In this document: piece after piece, positions 8,562 to 16,846 of the stretch
Layout of the letters: every line of letters starts with the position of its first letter
Numbering within the stretch: the stretch's first letter is position 1
Source: Mycobacterium sp. EPa45
Lineage (GTDB): Bacteria; Actinomycetota; Actinomycetes; Mycobacteriales; Mycobacteriaceae
Assembly: GCF_001021385.1 (NCBI RefSeq)
Contig: NZ_CP011773.1
Coordinates: 4,030,001 to 4,094,000 of the forward strand
Direction: 5' to 3'
DNA: 64,000 nt
Made by a program: the position numbers and the translations under genes
Notes under the pieces: model-generated
What the model was told of the DNA's origin: nothing
What the model saw: only the letters and a program-made list of their open reading frames with translations
The model's database searches: none

Positions 8562-9302
8562 CTACTCGCCGAGGATCCGGCGCTTCTCCGCATCGAATTC
8601 GTCTTGCGTCAATGCACCGGAATCACGCAGGGCGGCCAGCGTTTTCAGTTGCTCCAGCCGCACCCCCTGATCGGTAGGCGTGTAGTGATTGGTCGGGGTG
8701 AACGGCCCCGGTGGCGGGTCGGCAACGAAGGGCAGCGGCTGGCTCAGCGGCCGCTGCTTGCGCAGGAACAGCGACGCGATCAGATCGAGCAGGCCGAGTC
8801 CGAAGATTCCCCCGAAGACCCAGGGCAGATATCCCGACCCGCTTTCCTTGCCGAACGCCAGCCGGGGGTTGATGTAGCCGTTCACCTGCCCGTCGGTGCG
8901 GATCTGGTAGGTGCCGGCCGCCGGGATCTCGGCAGTCCAGATCCGGATGTGGGTGTCGCTGTTGACTGTTGTTAGGGTGCCATGGTTTTCCGTCAGCACC
9001 GGATCGGCCACCCCGGCCGGCGGCACGATGTTCAATCGCAACGTGGGCAATGGGAAGCCGCTCGACGGTGAACCGGTCACCGAGGTGTGGAAACTGATCT
9101 GCGCCGGTCCGGCGGGCAGCTGCACCTGACTCGAGCCGGGGATCGGCACCTCGCCGTAGGCATCGAACTCGTCGAGCACGAACGCGTTGAGGACCATCAC
9201 GATGATGAAGCCGACGCCGCCGATCACCATCATCAAGATTCCCGAGAGCGTCAGAATGCGGGAAACAGTCTTGGTGCCGGCCATGGTGAGAAAGTGTGTC
9301 AC
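8562..9302 (-). CDS. Membrane protein with C-terminal SHOCT domain
   Basis: The layout is an N-terminal membrane span (about residues 15-40), an extracytoplasmic beta-rich domain of about 120 residues, a second span (about 162-182), a Pro-rich cytoplasmic linker, and a C-terminal SHOCT motif (EQLKTLAALRDSGALTQDEF then EAEKRRILGE-like end). SHOCT tails mediate oligomerisation. The GTG at 9302 overlaps the TetR stop (GTGA), implying translational coupling; ATG at 9284 is an alternative. Function is unknown. Confidence 0.78.
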   Translation of the reverse strand: MTHFLTMAGTKTVSRILTLSGILMMVIGGVGFIIVMVLNAFVLDEFDAYGEVPIPGSSQVQLPAGPAQISFHTSVTGSPSSGFPLPTLRLNIVPPAGVADPVLTENHGTLTTVNSDTHIRIWTAEIPAAGTYQIRTDGQVNGYINPRLAFGKESGSGYLPWVFGGIFGLGLLDLIASLFLRKQRPLSQPLPFVADPPPGPFTPTNHYTPTDQGVRLEQLKTLAALRDSGALTQDEFDAEKRRILGE

Positions 9303-9973
9303 GCCGGGCTTTGCGCCGCGGCTCCTATCAGCCAGGTCACCAACCCGGTGCGCAGCCCGTCGACGAACCGGGCATGCGGGTCGGGGAAGCCGAGCTCGTC
9401 GATCACCCGACGCACCGGGTCGGTCGGTATCGAAAACGGATACATGCCGGCCACCAGACTCAACGCACCCTCACCGAAGAACGCCACGAACTCAGCGGGC
9501 AGCCACGGCAGCTGCCGCCCGGCCAGGTCGGATACGGCCGCGATGCTCTGCATCGCCCGGACCTTGAAGTCGCGGGCATAGGTCTCGGAGATGTTGCGCT
9601 CCAGCACACCGGCCATCGCGCCGAGCAACTCGCACAGCAACCGCCGTTCCACCAGCGTGTCGGCGACGATCCCGGCGAAGCGAATCTCGTTGGCATACTC
9701 CGCTTTCCGCGCCCGCGGTCGTCCAAGCCGCTCCTCCAGCTCGGCGAGCCAGTCACGGCACTCCTCGTCGAGCAGTTCCAGAAAAATCGCTTCCCGACTG
9801 TCGAAGTAGCGCAGCACGTTGGACTTCGCCAGGCCGACCTGTTCGCTGATGTCGCGCAGCGTGACCTCGTCGACCCGCTTGCCGGACAGCGCGGCACGCG
9901 CCGCCGTGAGGATCGCCAAGCGCCGGGCGGCCAACTGCTCGGGCCGGCGGGCGCGCTGGAACGTCGAGGTCAC
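9299..9973 (-). CDS. TetR-family transcriptional regulator
   Basis: The N-terminal 60 residues form a typical TetR helix-turn-helix: AARRLAILTAARAAL, VTLRDISEQVGLAKSNVLRYFDSREAIFLELL. The 224-residue length and helical C-terminus fit a ligand-binding domain. It is divergent from an SDR with about 64 bases between starts, and this gap carries two tandem copies of a palindromic motif (9983-10027), so it most likely represses both itself and the SDR. The SHOCT membrane protein is translationally coupled downstream. Confidence 0.88.
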   Translation of the reverse strand: MTSTFQRARRPEQLAARRLAILTAARAALSGKRVDEVTLRDISEQVGLAKSNVLRYFDSREAIFLELLDEECRDWLAELEERLGRPRARKAEYANEIRFAGIVADTLVERRLLCELLGAMAGVLERNISETYARDFKVRAMQSIAAVSDLAGRQLPWLPAEFVAFFGEGALSLVAGMYPFSIPTDPVRRVIDELGFPDPHARFVDGLRTGLVTWLIGAAAQSPA

Positions 9974-9982
9974 GGCTCCAAT

Positions 9983-10027
9983 TTAGCAGACCACCGTTCT
10001 CTTGTTATCAGACCATTGTTCTGTTAA
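9983..10027. promoter_or_regulatory. Tandem TetR operators
   Basis: Site 2 (10005-10027) is a 23-bp palindrome with half-sites TTATCAGACCA and TGTTCTGTTAA, 9 of 11 positions complementary around one central base. Site 1 repeats its core: CAGACCACCGTTCT (9987-10000) against CAGACCATTGTTCT (10009-10022), 22 bp apart, i.e. two helical turns. The pair fills the TetR/SDR divergent gap, the classical arrangement for cooperative binding of two TetR dimers. Confidence 0.7.
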
Positions 10028-10037
10028 TGTCGCCGAC

Positions 10038-10985
10038 ATGACTGCCCTCGCGCTCACCATCCCCGACCTCTCCGGGAAACATGCCGTCGTCACCGGCGCC
10101 AACAGCGGCCTGGGACTCGGCGTCACCAAACGCTTCGCCGCTGCCGGTGCCGACGTGGTCATGGCTATCCGCAACCGCGCCAAGGGCGAGGCGGCGATCG
10201 CCGAGATCCGCAAAGACGTCCCCGAGGCCAACCTCACCATCAAGAATCTGGACCTGTCATCGCTGGCCAGCGTCGCCGCGCTCGGCGAGGAGCTCAATTC
10301 CGAAGGCCGGCCGATCGACATCCTGGTCAACAACGCCGGCGTCATGCAGCCGCCGCAGCGTGACACCACCTCCGACGGTTTCGAGCTGCAGTTCGGCAGC
10401 AACCACCTCGGCCACTTCGCGCTGACCGCCCATCTGCTACCGCTACTGCGTGCCGCCGACAATCCCCGAGTGGTGTCCTTGAGCAGCCTGGCGGCCCGCT
10501 TCGGGCGAATCAACTTCGAGGATCCCAACTTCGAGCGCGGCTACTCGGCGAATCTGTCCTACGGCCAGTCCAAGATCGCGACGTTGATGTTCGCCCTCGA
10601 ACTCGACCGGCTCAGCCGACGGCTGGGATGGGGTGTGCTGTCCAACGCCGCCCACCCCGGCCTGTGCAAGACGAACCTCCAGATCAGCGGACCCTCGCAC
10701 GGCCGCGAGAAGCCCACCGCGTTGGCGCGGTTCTACCAGTTCAGTTGGCGCTACCTGCCGTTCATGTGGCAGGAGGTCGACGAAGGCATCGTGCCGGTGC
10801 TGTATGCGGCCGCCGACCCGAAGGCCCGCGGCGCCGAGTTCTACGGTCCCCGCGGCTTCCAGGAGCTGGCGGGCGGCGGAGTCACCGAGGCGGTCATCCC
10901 CGGCCGGGCCGCCGACGTCGAGGATTGCCGGCGGCTGTGGGAGTTGTCCGAGAAGCTCACCGGCGTGACTTATCCGACGGAGTAG
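10038..10985 (+). CDS. Short-chain dehydrogenase/reductase
   Basis: The protein of 315 residues has the SDR nucleotide motif TGANSGLG (19-26), NNAG in the middle, a Ser strand ([12 protein letters not shown]) and the catalytic Y-G-Q-S-K at about residue 174. The extended C-terminal part ([13 protein letters not shown]) resembles the retinol-dehydrogenase-like / protochlorophyllide-reductase-like SDRs common in mycobacteria. ATG at 10038 is chosen because the SDR fold begins just after it; the longer frame from 10002 would run through the operator. It is probably TetR-controlled. Confidence 0.88.
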   Translation: MTALALTIPDLSGKHAVVTGANSGLGLGVTKRFAAAGADVVMAIRNRAKGEAAIAEIRKDVPEANLTIKNLDLSSLASVAALGEELNSEGRPIDILVNNAGVMQPPQRDTTSDGFELQFGSNHLGHFALTAHLLPLLRAADNPRVVSLSSLAARFGRINFEDPNFERGYSANLSYGQSKIATLMFALELDRLSRRLGWGVLSNAAHPGLCKTNLQISGPSHGREKPTALARFYQFSWRYLPFMWQEVDEGIVPVLYAAADPKARGAEFYGPRGFQELAGGGVTEAVIPGRAADVEDCRRLWELSEKLTGVTYPTE

Positions 10986-11030
10986 CTGACAGCGACTAAC
11001 GTCAACCGTCTGACGAACGGGGAGGTTGCG

Positions 11031-11270
11031 ATGTCCAGAGACGAAGCTGACAAGCCCGCCGGAGGCGCGGTGCGGCGCTTCGCTCTGCGCTACTGGCTGG
11101 CCATCACCCTGGTGGTGCTGGCGACGATCTTCATCGCCCAGAATCGCGAGCGACAGCGGGTACACGTCCTCTGGATCACCGTCGAATACCCGATGTGGCT
11201 GCTGCTGACAGCGATGGCGGTCGTGGGCCTCGTGGTCGGGCTGCTGCTGCACCGTCGTCGCAGGAGCTGA
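11031..11270 (+). CDS. LapA-like (DUF1049) small membrane protein
   Basis: Two membrane spans (about residues 20-38 and 52-72), the motif IFIAQNRERQRVHVLW between them, and a short Arg-rich C-terminal tail match the LapA/DUF1049 family of bitopic inner-membrane proteins. A GGGGAGG ribosome site lies 5 bases before the ATG. The next gene starts 1 base after the stop, so the two form an operon. The role in actinobacteria is not established. Confidence 0.75.
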   Translation: MSRDEADKPAGGAVRRFALRYWLAITLVVLATIFIAQNRERQRVHVLWITVEYPMWLLLTAMAVVGLVVGLLLHRRRRS

Positions 11271-11271
11271 C

Positions 11272-12384
11272 ATGCGCGAATCCAGCAACGTGGTGCGCCC
11301 ACAGCCGATGGGCAGCCACACCTACACCGAATCGTCACGATTACAGGCAGCCGGATTACGAACTGCCACAGCCCGATTCGAAGAAGCGGCCCGCCACATC
11401 ACGATTCCCAGGGCGCCGCAGCCCATCGCTATCGCCGACTACGGGGCGGCGACGGGCTACAACTCGCTGCTGCCGATCGGGGCGGCCATCGACATCATCC
11501 GCAAACGCACCCGCTCCGACCACGCGATCCTGGTCGCCCACACCGACGTGCCGGGCAACGATTTCACCGCCCTGTTTTCCACGCTGGCCGACGACCAGGA
11601 CAGCTACCTGAAGAAGGATCCGGCCACCTACGCCTCGGTGGTGGGGCGCTCGTTCTACGGCCAGATCCTGCCCTCGGACAGCATCGTGCTGGGCTGGAGT
11701 TCGTGGGCTATCCACTGGTTGCGCCAAGTGTCGATGCCGATCCCCGACCATGTCGAGATCTCCTACAGCGCCGACGCCGACGCACGCCGCGCCTACGCTC
11801 GCCAGGCCGCCGAGGACTGGCGGGACTTCATCGCTTTCCGCGGTCGTGAACTGGCGCCCGGCGGCCGGCTGCTGGTGCTGACCGTCGGCCTCAAACCTGA
11901 TGGCACCTCAGGATTCGAGGCTGCTTTCGCGGCCATCATGACGGCCTTGGACCAATTCGTCAGCGACGGCCTGATCACCCCCGACGAGGTGCATCGCATG
12001 TCGATCCCCTCGGTCGGCCGCGACGAGAAGGACTTTCGCGCCCCGTTCCATCCGTCGGGTCGATTCGAAGGTCTATCGATCGAAGACCTGGAACTGTTCA
12101 ACGGCGAGGACCGATTCTGGGCGCAGTACCAGAAGGACAACGATGCCGCCGCCTTCGGCACGAATTGGGCTGACTTCCTTCGTGATTCGATGTTTCCCAC
12201 GCTCGCCGCCGCAGTCGACGCCGACGCTGACGCCGGGCGGGGCCGTGACCGGCGCAGTAAGCGGCGCCGCGATTTCGTCGACCAGCTGCACGCCGCCCTG
12301 GCCGCTGCGCTCACCGCGGCACCCGCGCAGATGTCGATCCCGCTGGCGCTCGTCGTGCTGGAGAAGCGGCGCCGGTCAGCCTAG
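11272..12384 (+). CDS. SABATH-family carboxyl methyltransferase
   Basis: The 370-residue protein follows the SABATH pattern closely: the SAM motif I IADYGAATGYNSL (family form IADLGCSSGPNTL), then HTDVPGNDFTALFSTL (family LNDLPGNDFN..LF), and SFYGQILPSDSIVLGWSSWAIHWL (family SFYGRLFP..S..HSSYSLHWL). The family methylates free carboxyl groups of small acids with S-adenosylmethionine in the cytosol; in mycobacteria a SABATH-like fatty acid O-methyltransferase has been described. The substrate here is therefore probably a fatty or aromatic acid (inference). A ribosome site AGGAG precedes the ATG. Its stop overlaps that of the convergent Hsp70-like gene. Confidence 0.85.
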   Translation: MRESSNVVRPQPMGSHTYTESSRLQAAGLRTATARFEEAARHITIPRAPQPIAIADYGAATGYNSLLPIGAAIDIIRKRTRSDHAILVAHTDVPGNDFTALFSTLADDQDSYLKKDPATYASVVGRSFYGQILPSDSIVLGWSSWAIHWLRQVSMPIPDHVEISYSADADARRAYARQAAEDWRDFIAFRGRELAPGGRLLVLTVGLKPDGTSGFEAAFAAIMTALDQFVSDGLITPDEVHRMSIPSVGRDEKDFRAPFHPSGRFEGLSIEDLELFNGEDRFWAQYQKDNDAAAFGTNWADFLRDSMFPTLAAAVDADADAGRGRDRRSKRRRDFVDQLHAALAAALTAAPAQMSIPLALVVLEKRRRSA

Positions 12385-14099
12385 GCCGGCGGCTGCACGA
12401 AGATCTGCGGCAGGCCCGGAATCGTCGGGATCGGCGGAATCGTCGGGATGTATCGCGGCGGCTGCGACTGCTGGGTCGGCGGCGGAACGGTCTGGGTCTC
12501 GGTCTGCGTCACCGGCGGCGGCGTGGATACCTCGGTGGTGACGACCGTCGTCGTCTGTGTCTCGGTGACCGGCGGCGGTGGTGGTGGCGGCGGCGGCGCC
12601 TGCACGACCTGGGTCTGGGTCACCGGCGCGGGTGCCTGCTGCACCACCGTCTGAGGTGGCGGGGCCTGTTGCACCGCCTGGTTCTGCACCGGCGCTGCCG
12701 TCGGGTCACCGGCCGGCGCCGGCGCGGGCGCGGCGGGCGCGGCGGCCTGCGGGGTGGTGGTCACGCTCGGTGCGGGCGTGACGGGCTCGGAGCTGCTGTC
12801 GGCTCGCAGCGCGACCGCAGTTCCCGCGCCGGCCATCAGGATCACCAGCAGCGCCGCTGCGACCACCGGCATCGGCCGGCGGTACCAGGCAGGCGCGGCT
12901 TCTGCCGAGCCGGCCGGCTCGGGGTCCGGCTCGAAGTCCAACAGCGGTCGTACGCCGGACGGTGGCACCGATTCGACGGCGGGCACCGGGTCCGGCCCAT
13001 CGGGCGCCTCTGACCAGGCCAGCGCGACACCGGTGGCGGGGGCCGGTGCGGGGTCGAACGGGGCGACCGGTACAACCGGCGCCGGCGCCAACGCGGTGGC
13101 GCTGTCATCGGCCGGTCCGCGGGTTGCACGCAGCGCGCCGCCGATGGCACCGGTGAGAGCCGGCCGCGGGGTGGTGATCACCGGAACGCGCAGGTGCTCG
13201 GACAGGGTCGTGGTGATAACCGGCATCGCGGCGGCACCGCCGATCGAGGCCACCGCCGATAGGTGGCTCGGCCGCACGCCGTTGCGGGCCAGGGTGTCCT
13301 GCAGGAGTGCGGTGAACTCGTTCAGCGCGTGGCCCATCGCGCCGTCGAGCTCGGTGCGGGTGAGCCGCACGTCACCGCGGAAGTTGGGCAGTTCTGCGGG
13401 CAGAGCTGTCACCGTGACCGTCGACAGCCGTTCCTTGGCTGCGCGGCACTCGGCCCGCAACCGGGTCAGCGACCCGATCGCCGAGGTGCCGGTGATGTCG
13501 AGCGATCCGCCGGCCGATAGTTCCGCGATCACGTGGGCCAACAGGCCCTGGTCGATGAGGTCGCCGGAGAAGTCGGGGTGCCGCAGGGTCGGCGCGATCG
13601 GCGCGGACGTGGCGCCGTCGACCAAGGTGATCGACGTTCCGCTGCCACCGAAATCGCATAGCGCGATCACGCCCCGGGTGGGCAGCCCGGGATTGGCGGC
13701 GAGTGCGGTCAGGGCGGCGGTGGTGTCCGGGATGAACAGCGGCTCCTCGGCCGACCACTCGGGAACCTGCCGAACGGCGCGGCGCAGCGCGTCGACCGCA
13801 CTTGGCCGCCAGTGCGCGGGGTACGTGAACGCCGCGGTGGGCGGCAGTGGCCGCCCCGCCGTCGCGGCATAGGCCAGCGCACGCAGCGCTTCGGCCAGCA
13901 AAGTTTCTGCGTGGTGCACCGAGCCGTCGGACGCCACGATCCCGACCGGGTCGCCGACGCGGTCGACGAAGTCACTGATCACCACACCGCTGGGCAGCGT
14001 GATGACGGGAGGTCGGGTGACCGAGTTATCCGGTGTGACTGCGGCCAGTGTGGTTGCCCCGACCGACAGGCCGACCGCCGGCCTCGTTGGGTCTGTCAT
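12381..14099 (-). CDS. Membrane-anchored Hsp70-like protein with proline-rich tail
   Basis: Residues 1-330 form an actin/Hsp70 ATPase fold: phosphate-1-like GLSVGATTLAAV near the start, phosphate-2 CDFGGSGTSITLVD at about 148-161, and adenosine motif SIGGAAAMPVI near 290. A linker rich in Pro and Asp leads to one membrane span (about residues 422-441), then an outer segment of about 130 residues made of Pro, Gln, Thr and Val repeats such as TQTQVVQ, nine prolines in a row and VTETQTT. The Hsp70 substrate-binding domain is absent. This fits a group of mycobacterial Hsp70-like cell-envelope proteins with unclear function. ATG at 14099 is used; a TTG lies three codons upstream. Confidence 0.8.
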   Translation of the reverse strand: MTDPTRPAVGLSVGATTLAAVTPDNSVTRPPVITLPSGVVISDFVDRVGDPVGIVASDGSVHHAETLLAEALRALAYAATAGRPLPPTAAFTYPAHWRPSAVDALRRAVRQVPEWSAEEPLFIPDTTAALTALAANPGLPTRGVIALCDFGGSGTSITLVDGATSAPIAPTLRHPDFSGDLIDQGLLAHVIAELSAGGSLDITGTSAIGSLTRLRAECRAAKERLSTVTVTALPAELPNFRGDVRLTRTELDGAMGHALNEFTALLQDTLARNGVRPSHLSAVASIGGAAAMPVITTTLSEHLRVPVITTPRPALTGAIGGALRATRGPADDSATALAPAPVVPVAPFDPAPAPATGVALAWSEAPDGPDPVPAVESVPPSGVRPLLDFEPDPEPAGSAEAAPAWYRRPMPVVAAALLVILMAGAGTAVALRADSSSEPVTPAPSVTTTPQAAAPAAPAPAPAGDPTAAPVQNQAVQQAPPPQTVVQQAPAPVTQTQVVQAPPPPPPPPPVTETQTTTVVTTEVSTPPPVTQTETQTVPPPTQQSQPPRYIPTIPPIPTIPGLPQIFVQPPA

Positions 14100-14157
14100 G
14101 TCGTCCAATCCGGGCGCCCAGCCTGCAACATGGGCATGCGGGCAACCCCAGCGCGAT

Positions 14158-14188
14158 CTTCGGATTCATCGAATATGTCGATCCGAAG
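14158..14188. promoter_or_regulatory. 8-bp inverted repeat upstream of the Hsp70-like gene
   Basis: CTTCGGAT (14158-14165) and ATCCGAAG (14181-14188) are exact complements with a 15-base loop, in the 104-bp gap between two minus-strand genes. No T-tract follows on either strand, so an operator or an mRNA leader hairpin is more likely than a terminator. Confidence 0.3.
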
Positions 14189-14203
14189 CCGTGGGACGTT
14201 ACG

Positions 14204-15274
14204 TCAGCGAATAGTGCCGCGGCCCGGAATCAGGGGCAGGTCCAACGGGGTGACCCAGCCTGGCGGCAGGTCATTGACAGCCGGGACTGCGTTGAGCGCG
14301 CGCAGCCCGGTCGACAGGCAACCCGCAGTCGCGGCGTCCCGTCCCGAACCGTCGGTGAACCTGAACGCAGTCTCCTGGAAGATGCTGGGAGTGCCCTGGA
14401 TGTCGACGCGGTAGACGTCGTCCTGGGTGCCCGACGGCCAGTCCGGGGCGGCGTCCTGGCCGATGCGGTTGACGTGCTCGAGCTGGATGCGGATCTCGCC
14501 TTTGTAGACGCCGTTGATCGTGAACCGGACTGCCGCGACATGGCCGGCCGGTATGACGCCCTTGACGGTCTTGCGCTCGGTTGGAGTGACCCATTTGTCC
14601 CAGGTGGTGGTGATCTCGTCGAGCTCGATGCCGGCGGCGTAGGCGATCATCGGCACCGTCGCACCCCAGGCGAACACCAGAATGTCGGAGTTCTGCAGCA
14701 GGGGCTCGAACTCGGGCTCGCGCCCGATGCCCATCTCGAACTCGTAGTCGCCCTCGTAGTTCGTGTAGTCCAACAGCTCGGAGGCGCGGACCAGGCTCAC
14801 CTGGGAGGTCAGGCCCATGAGCGTCATCGGGAACAGGTCGTTGGCGAAGCCCGGGTCGATGCCGGTGGTGAAGCATGACGACTGTCCCGCCTCGCAGGCC
14901 CGGGTGATGGGGTCGATCCAGTTCGGCGGGTTGAGGTGCATCTTCGGCCACACCCACGGCGTCATCGCGGTCGAGCAGACATCGATGCCGGCGTGCAGGA
15001 AACGCCCGATCAGGTCGATGTTGGCATCGGCCTGCGCAGCGGTCGGCCCGTAGTGCACCAGCGCATCGGGCTTCAACGCGATCAGCGCGTCGACGTCGTC
15101 GGTGGCCGTGATGCCGACGTCGCCGATGCCGCAGATCTCCCCTACGTCGACGCCCACCTTGGCCGGGTTGCTCACACCGACGCCGACCAGTTCGAAGTCG
15201 GGATGGTCCAGCACTTCGGGGATGACCATCCGGCCGACGAAACCAGTACCCCAGATCACGACGCGCTTGGCCAT
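14204..15274 (-). CDS. NAD(P)-dependent oxidoreductase, DapB N-terminal-domain-like
   Basis: The N-terminus KRVVIWGTGFVGRMVIPEVL is a Rossmann G-x-G-x-x-G motif, followed by FELVGVGVSNPAKVGVDVGE and DALVHYGP, the pattern of dihydrodipicolinate-reductase-like proteins of the 2,4-diaminopentanoate dehydrogenase group. The remaining 200 residues lack the DapB catalytic His/Lys cluster that I could recognise. At 356 residues it has the usual size of this mycobacterial family. The substrate is unknown. ATG at 15274 is followed directly by the fold, so the start is safe. Confidence 0.78.
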   Translation of the reverse strand: MAKRVVIWGTGFVGRMVIPEVLDHPDFELVGVGVSNPAKVGVDVGEICGIGDVGITATDDVDALIALKPDALVHYGPTAAQADANIDLIGRFLHAGIDVCSTAMTPWVWPKMHLNPPNWIDPITRACEAGQSSCFTTGIDPGFANDLFPMTLMGLTSQVSLVRASELLDYTNYEGDYEFEMGIGREPEFEPLLQNSDILVFAWGATVPMIAYAAGIELDEITTTWDKWVTPTERKTVKGVIPAGHVAAVRFTINGVYKGEIRIQLEHVNRIGQDAAPDWPSGTQDDVYRVDIQGTPSIFQETAFRFTDGSGRDAATAGCLSTGLRALNAVPAVNDLPPGWVTPLDLPLIPGRGTIR

Positions 15275-15309
15275 GGACGGAGGTTAGCCGGGTTGTCGCT
15301 CGGGTTAGT

Positions 15310-15813
15310 TCAGTTGTCCCGATCGCTGGATCCGCGGCTCTTTCGCGCTGCGGCGGATCGGGGCGGCTGGTCCCGCATGTGGTCGCGAATGCGGGTCATC
15401 AGGTCGCCGAGGACACGGACGTCGTGGACCGAAAGCTCGTCGAACAGCAGTCCGCGGACGACCTCGATGTGGCCGGGCAGCACGTGGGCGAGACGGTGCC
15501 GGCCCGCCTTCGTGATGGTCACGATGGTGGCGCGCTGGTCCGCGGCGCTGGCCTGGCGGGTGATCAGGCCGTCGGCTTCCAGGATTCCGGCCTGATGGGT
15601 CAGCCCGCTGCGGCTGTACACCACACCATCTGCCAGTTCGGTCATGGTCATAGGACGCGCGGCATCGACGAGTTTGGCCAGGATCTCGAACTGGACGTAG
15701 CTCAGGCCGCCGTCGGCTCGCAGCTGCTGTTGGACGGTGTACTGAAGCAGGCTCGCCGCCTCGGTGAGGGCGAAGTAGGTGCGCATCTGCGAGGGCTCGA
15801 GTGCCTTGGCCAC
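15310..15813 (-). CDS. MarR-family transcriptional regulator
   Basis: The protein has MarR features: an N-terminal dimerisation helix, LSYVQFEILAKL, the recognition segment MTMTELADGVVYSRSGLTHQAGILEADGLI in pieces, and the wing RQASAADQRATIVTITKAGR. The longest frame begins at GTG 15888, but its first 25 codons run through two near-identical palindromes (15834-15887) that look like the regulator's own binding sites. I therefore prefer GTG at 15813, giving 167 residues. It is divergent from a quinone-oxidoreductase gene, which it probably represses. Confidence 0.85.
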   Translation of the reverse strand: MAKALEPSQMRTYFALTEAASLLQYTVQQQLRADGGLSYVQFEILAKLVDAARPMTMTELADGVVYSRSGLTHQAGILEADGLITRQASAADQRATIVTITKAGRHRLAHVLPGHIEVVRGLLFDELSVHDVRVLGDLMTRIRDHMRDQPPRSAAARKSRGSSDRDN

Positions 15814-15833
15814 CCAGTCATCGTAGCCAGGAA

Positions 15834-15851
15834 TGTTTCGAAGTCGAAGCA
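15834..15851. promoter_or_regulatory. MarR operator, proximal copy
   Basis: TGTTTCGAAGTCGAAGCA differs at two positions from the perfect palindrome at 15870-15887, and the two centres are 36 bp apart. It lies just upstream of the preferred MarR start, so binding would block the regulator's own transcription. Confidence 0.6.
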
Positions 15852-15869
15852 AGTTGTCGATTGCATAAC

Positions 15870-15887
15870 TGCTTCGAATTCGAAGCA
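15870..15887. promoter_or_regulatory. MarR operator, perfect 18-bp palindrome
   Basis: TGCTTCGAATTCGAAGCA is perfectly self-complementary. It sits 20 bp before the ATG of the quinone-oxidoreductase gene and about 57 bp from the preferred MarR start, the usual place for a MarR dimer to control both genes. Confidence 0.7.
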
Positions 15888-15907
15888 CTCAACGACGGGA
15901 GATCATC

Positions 15908-16846
15908 ATGAGGGCAGCGCTCTACCACCGTTACGGCGACGCCGACGTTCTGCGCTACGACGACATCGAGCGGCCGATGCCCGGCGCCGGCCAGGTTCTG
16001 GTCAAAGTCGCCGCGACGTCGTTCAACCCGGTCGACGCCGGGATCCGCGGCGGCTACCTGTCCGACGTCTTCCCGATCACCTTCCCGCACGTGCCCGGCA
16101 TCGATGTGGCGGGCACGATCGCCGAACTCGGCGCTCGCGTCACCGGTCGGCAGATCGGCGACGCGGTGGTTGGTTTACTGCCGATGAACGCGCGCGGCGC
16201 GGCCGCCGAGTATGTGCTCGCGCCGGCTGAGGTGTTGGCCGCGGCTCCAAAGTCGTTGCCGCTGGCCGACTCCGCCGCTCTACCGACCGTCGGCCTCACC
16301 GCCTGGCAGGCCCTGTTCGAGGTGGCCGGGTTGACGGCAGGGCAGACCATCCTGATCAACGGCGCAGGCGGAGCGGTCGGCGGTTACGCGATTCAGCTCG
16401 CCAAGCGGGCCGGCGCCGTCGTCACCGCGACCGCGAAGGCGGCCGCCGCCGACCGGCTTCGCGGTTACGGCGCCGATCGCCTGATCGACTACCTCGACTA
16501 CTCGGCCGCCCCGGTCACGGTGGATGGACAGCCGTTCGACGTGATACTGAATCTCGTCAGCACCACGCCGGAACAGGACGTGGCACTGGCGGGCCTGGTG
16601 ACCGACGGCGGCTTCCTGGTCGGCACCATGACCGCAGGCCCGCAGACTCCGCCGCGGGGAGTGCGCAGCCAGCGGGTGTTCGTCCGCAGCGACGCCGCGC
16701 AACTCGCCGGCCTCGTCGCCCGGGTGGATGCCGGCCAACTGCTGATCGAGGTCGCGGATCGCCGACCCTTGTCCGAGATCGCCGCAGTGCATGCCGACGC
16801 CGACGCGGGCCGGCTGCCCGGCAAGACGATCCTGACAGCCGGCTAG
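15908..16846 (+). CDS. NADPH:quinone oxidoreductase-like (zinc-free MDR family)
   Basis: This 312-residue medium-chain reductase has the QOR layout: SFNPVDAGIRGG near the substrate site, PHVPGIDVAGTIAELG in place of the zinc GHE, LTAWQALFE, and the nucleotide motif NGAGGAVGGYAIQLAK at about 154-169. Zinc ligands are absent. Such enzymes reduce quinones or enones with NADPH and are often induced by electrophiles through MarR proteins, which fits the divergent MarR with palindromic operators. It converges on the Rieske gene with a 4-base overlap. Confidence 0.87.
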   Translation: MRAALYHRYGDADVLRYDDIERPMPGAGQVLVKVAATSFNPVDAGIRGGYLSDVFPITFPHVPGIDVAGTIAELGARVTGRQIGDAVVGLLPMNARGAAAEYVLAPAEVLAAAPKSLPLADSAALPTVGLTAWQALFEVAGLTAGQTILINGAGGAVGGYAIQLAKRAGAVVTATAKAAAADRLRGYGADRLIDYLDYSAAPVTVDGQPFDVILNLVSTTPEQDVALAGLVTDGGFLVGTMTAGPQTPPRGVRSQRVFVRSDAAQLAGLVARVDAGQLLIEVADRRPLSEIAAVHADADAGRLPGKTILTAG

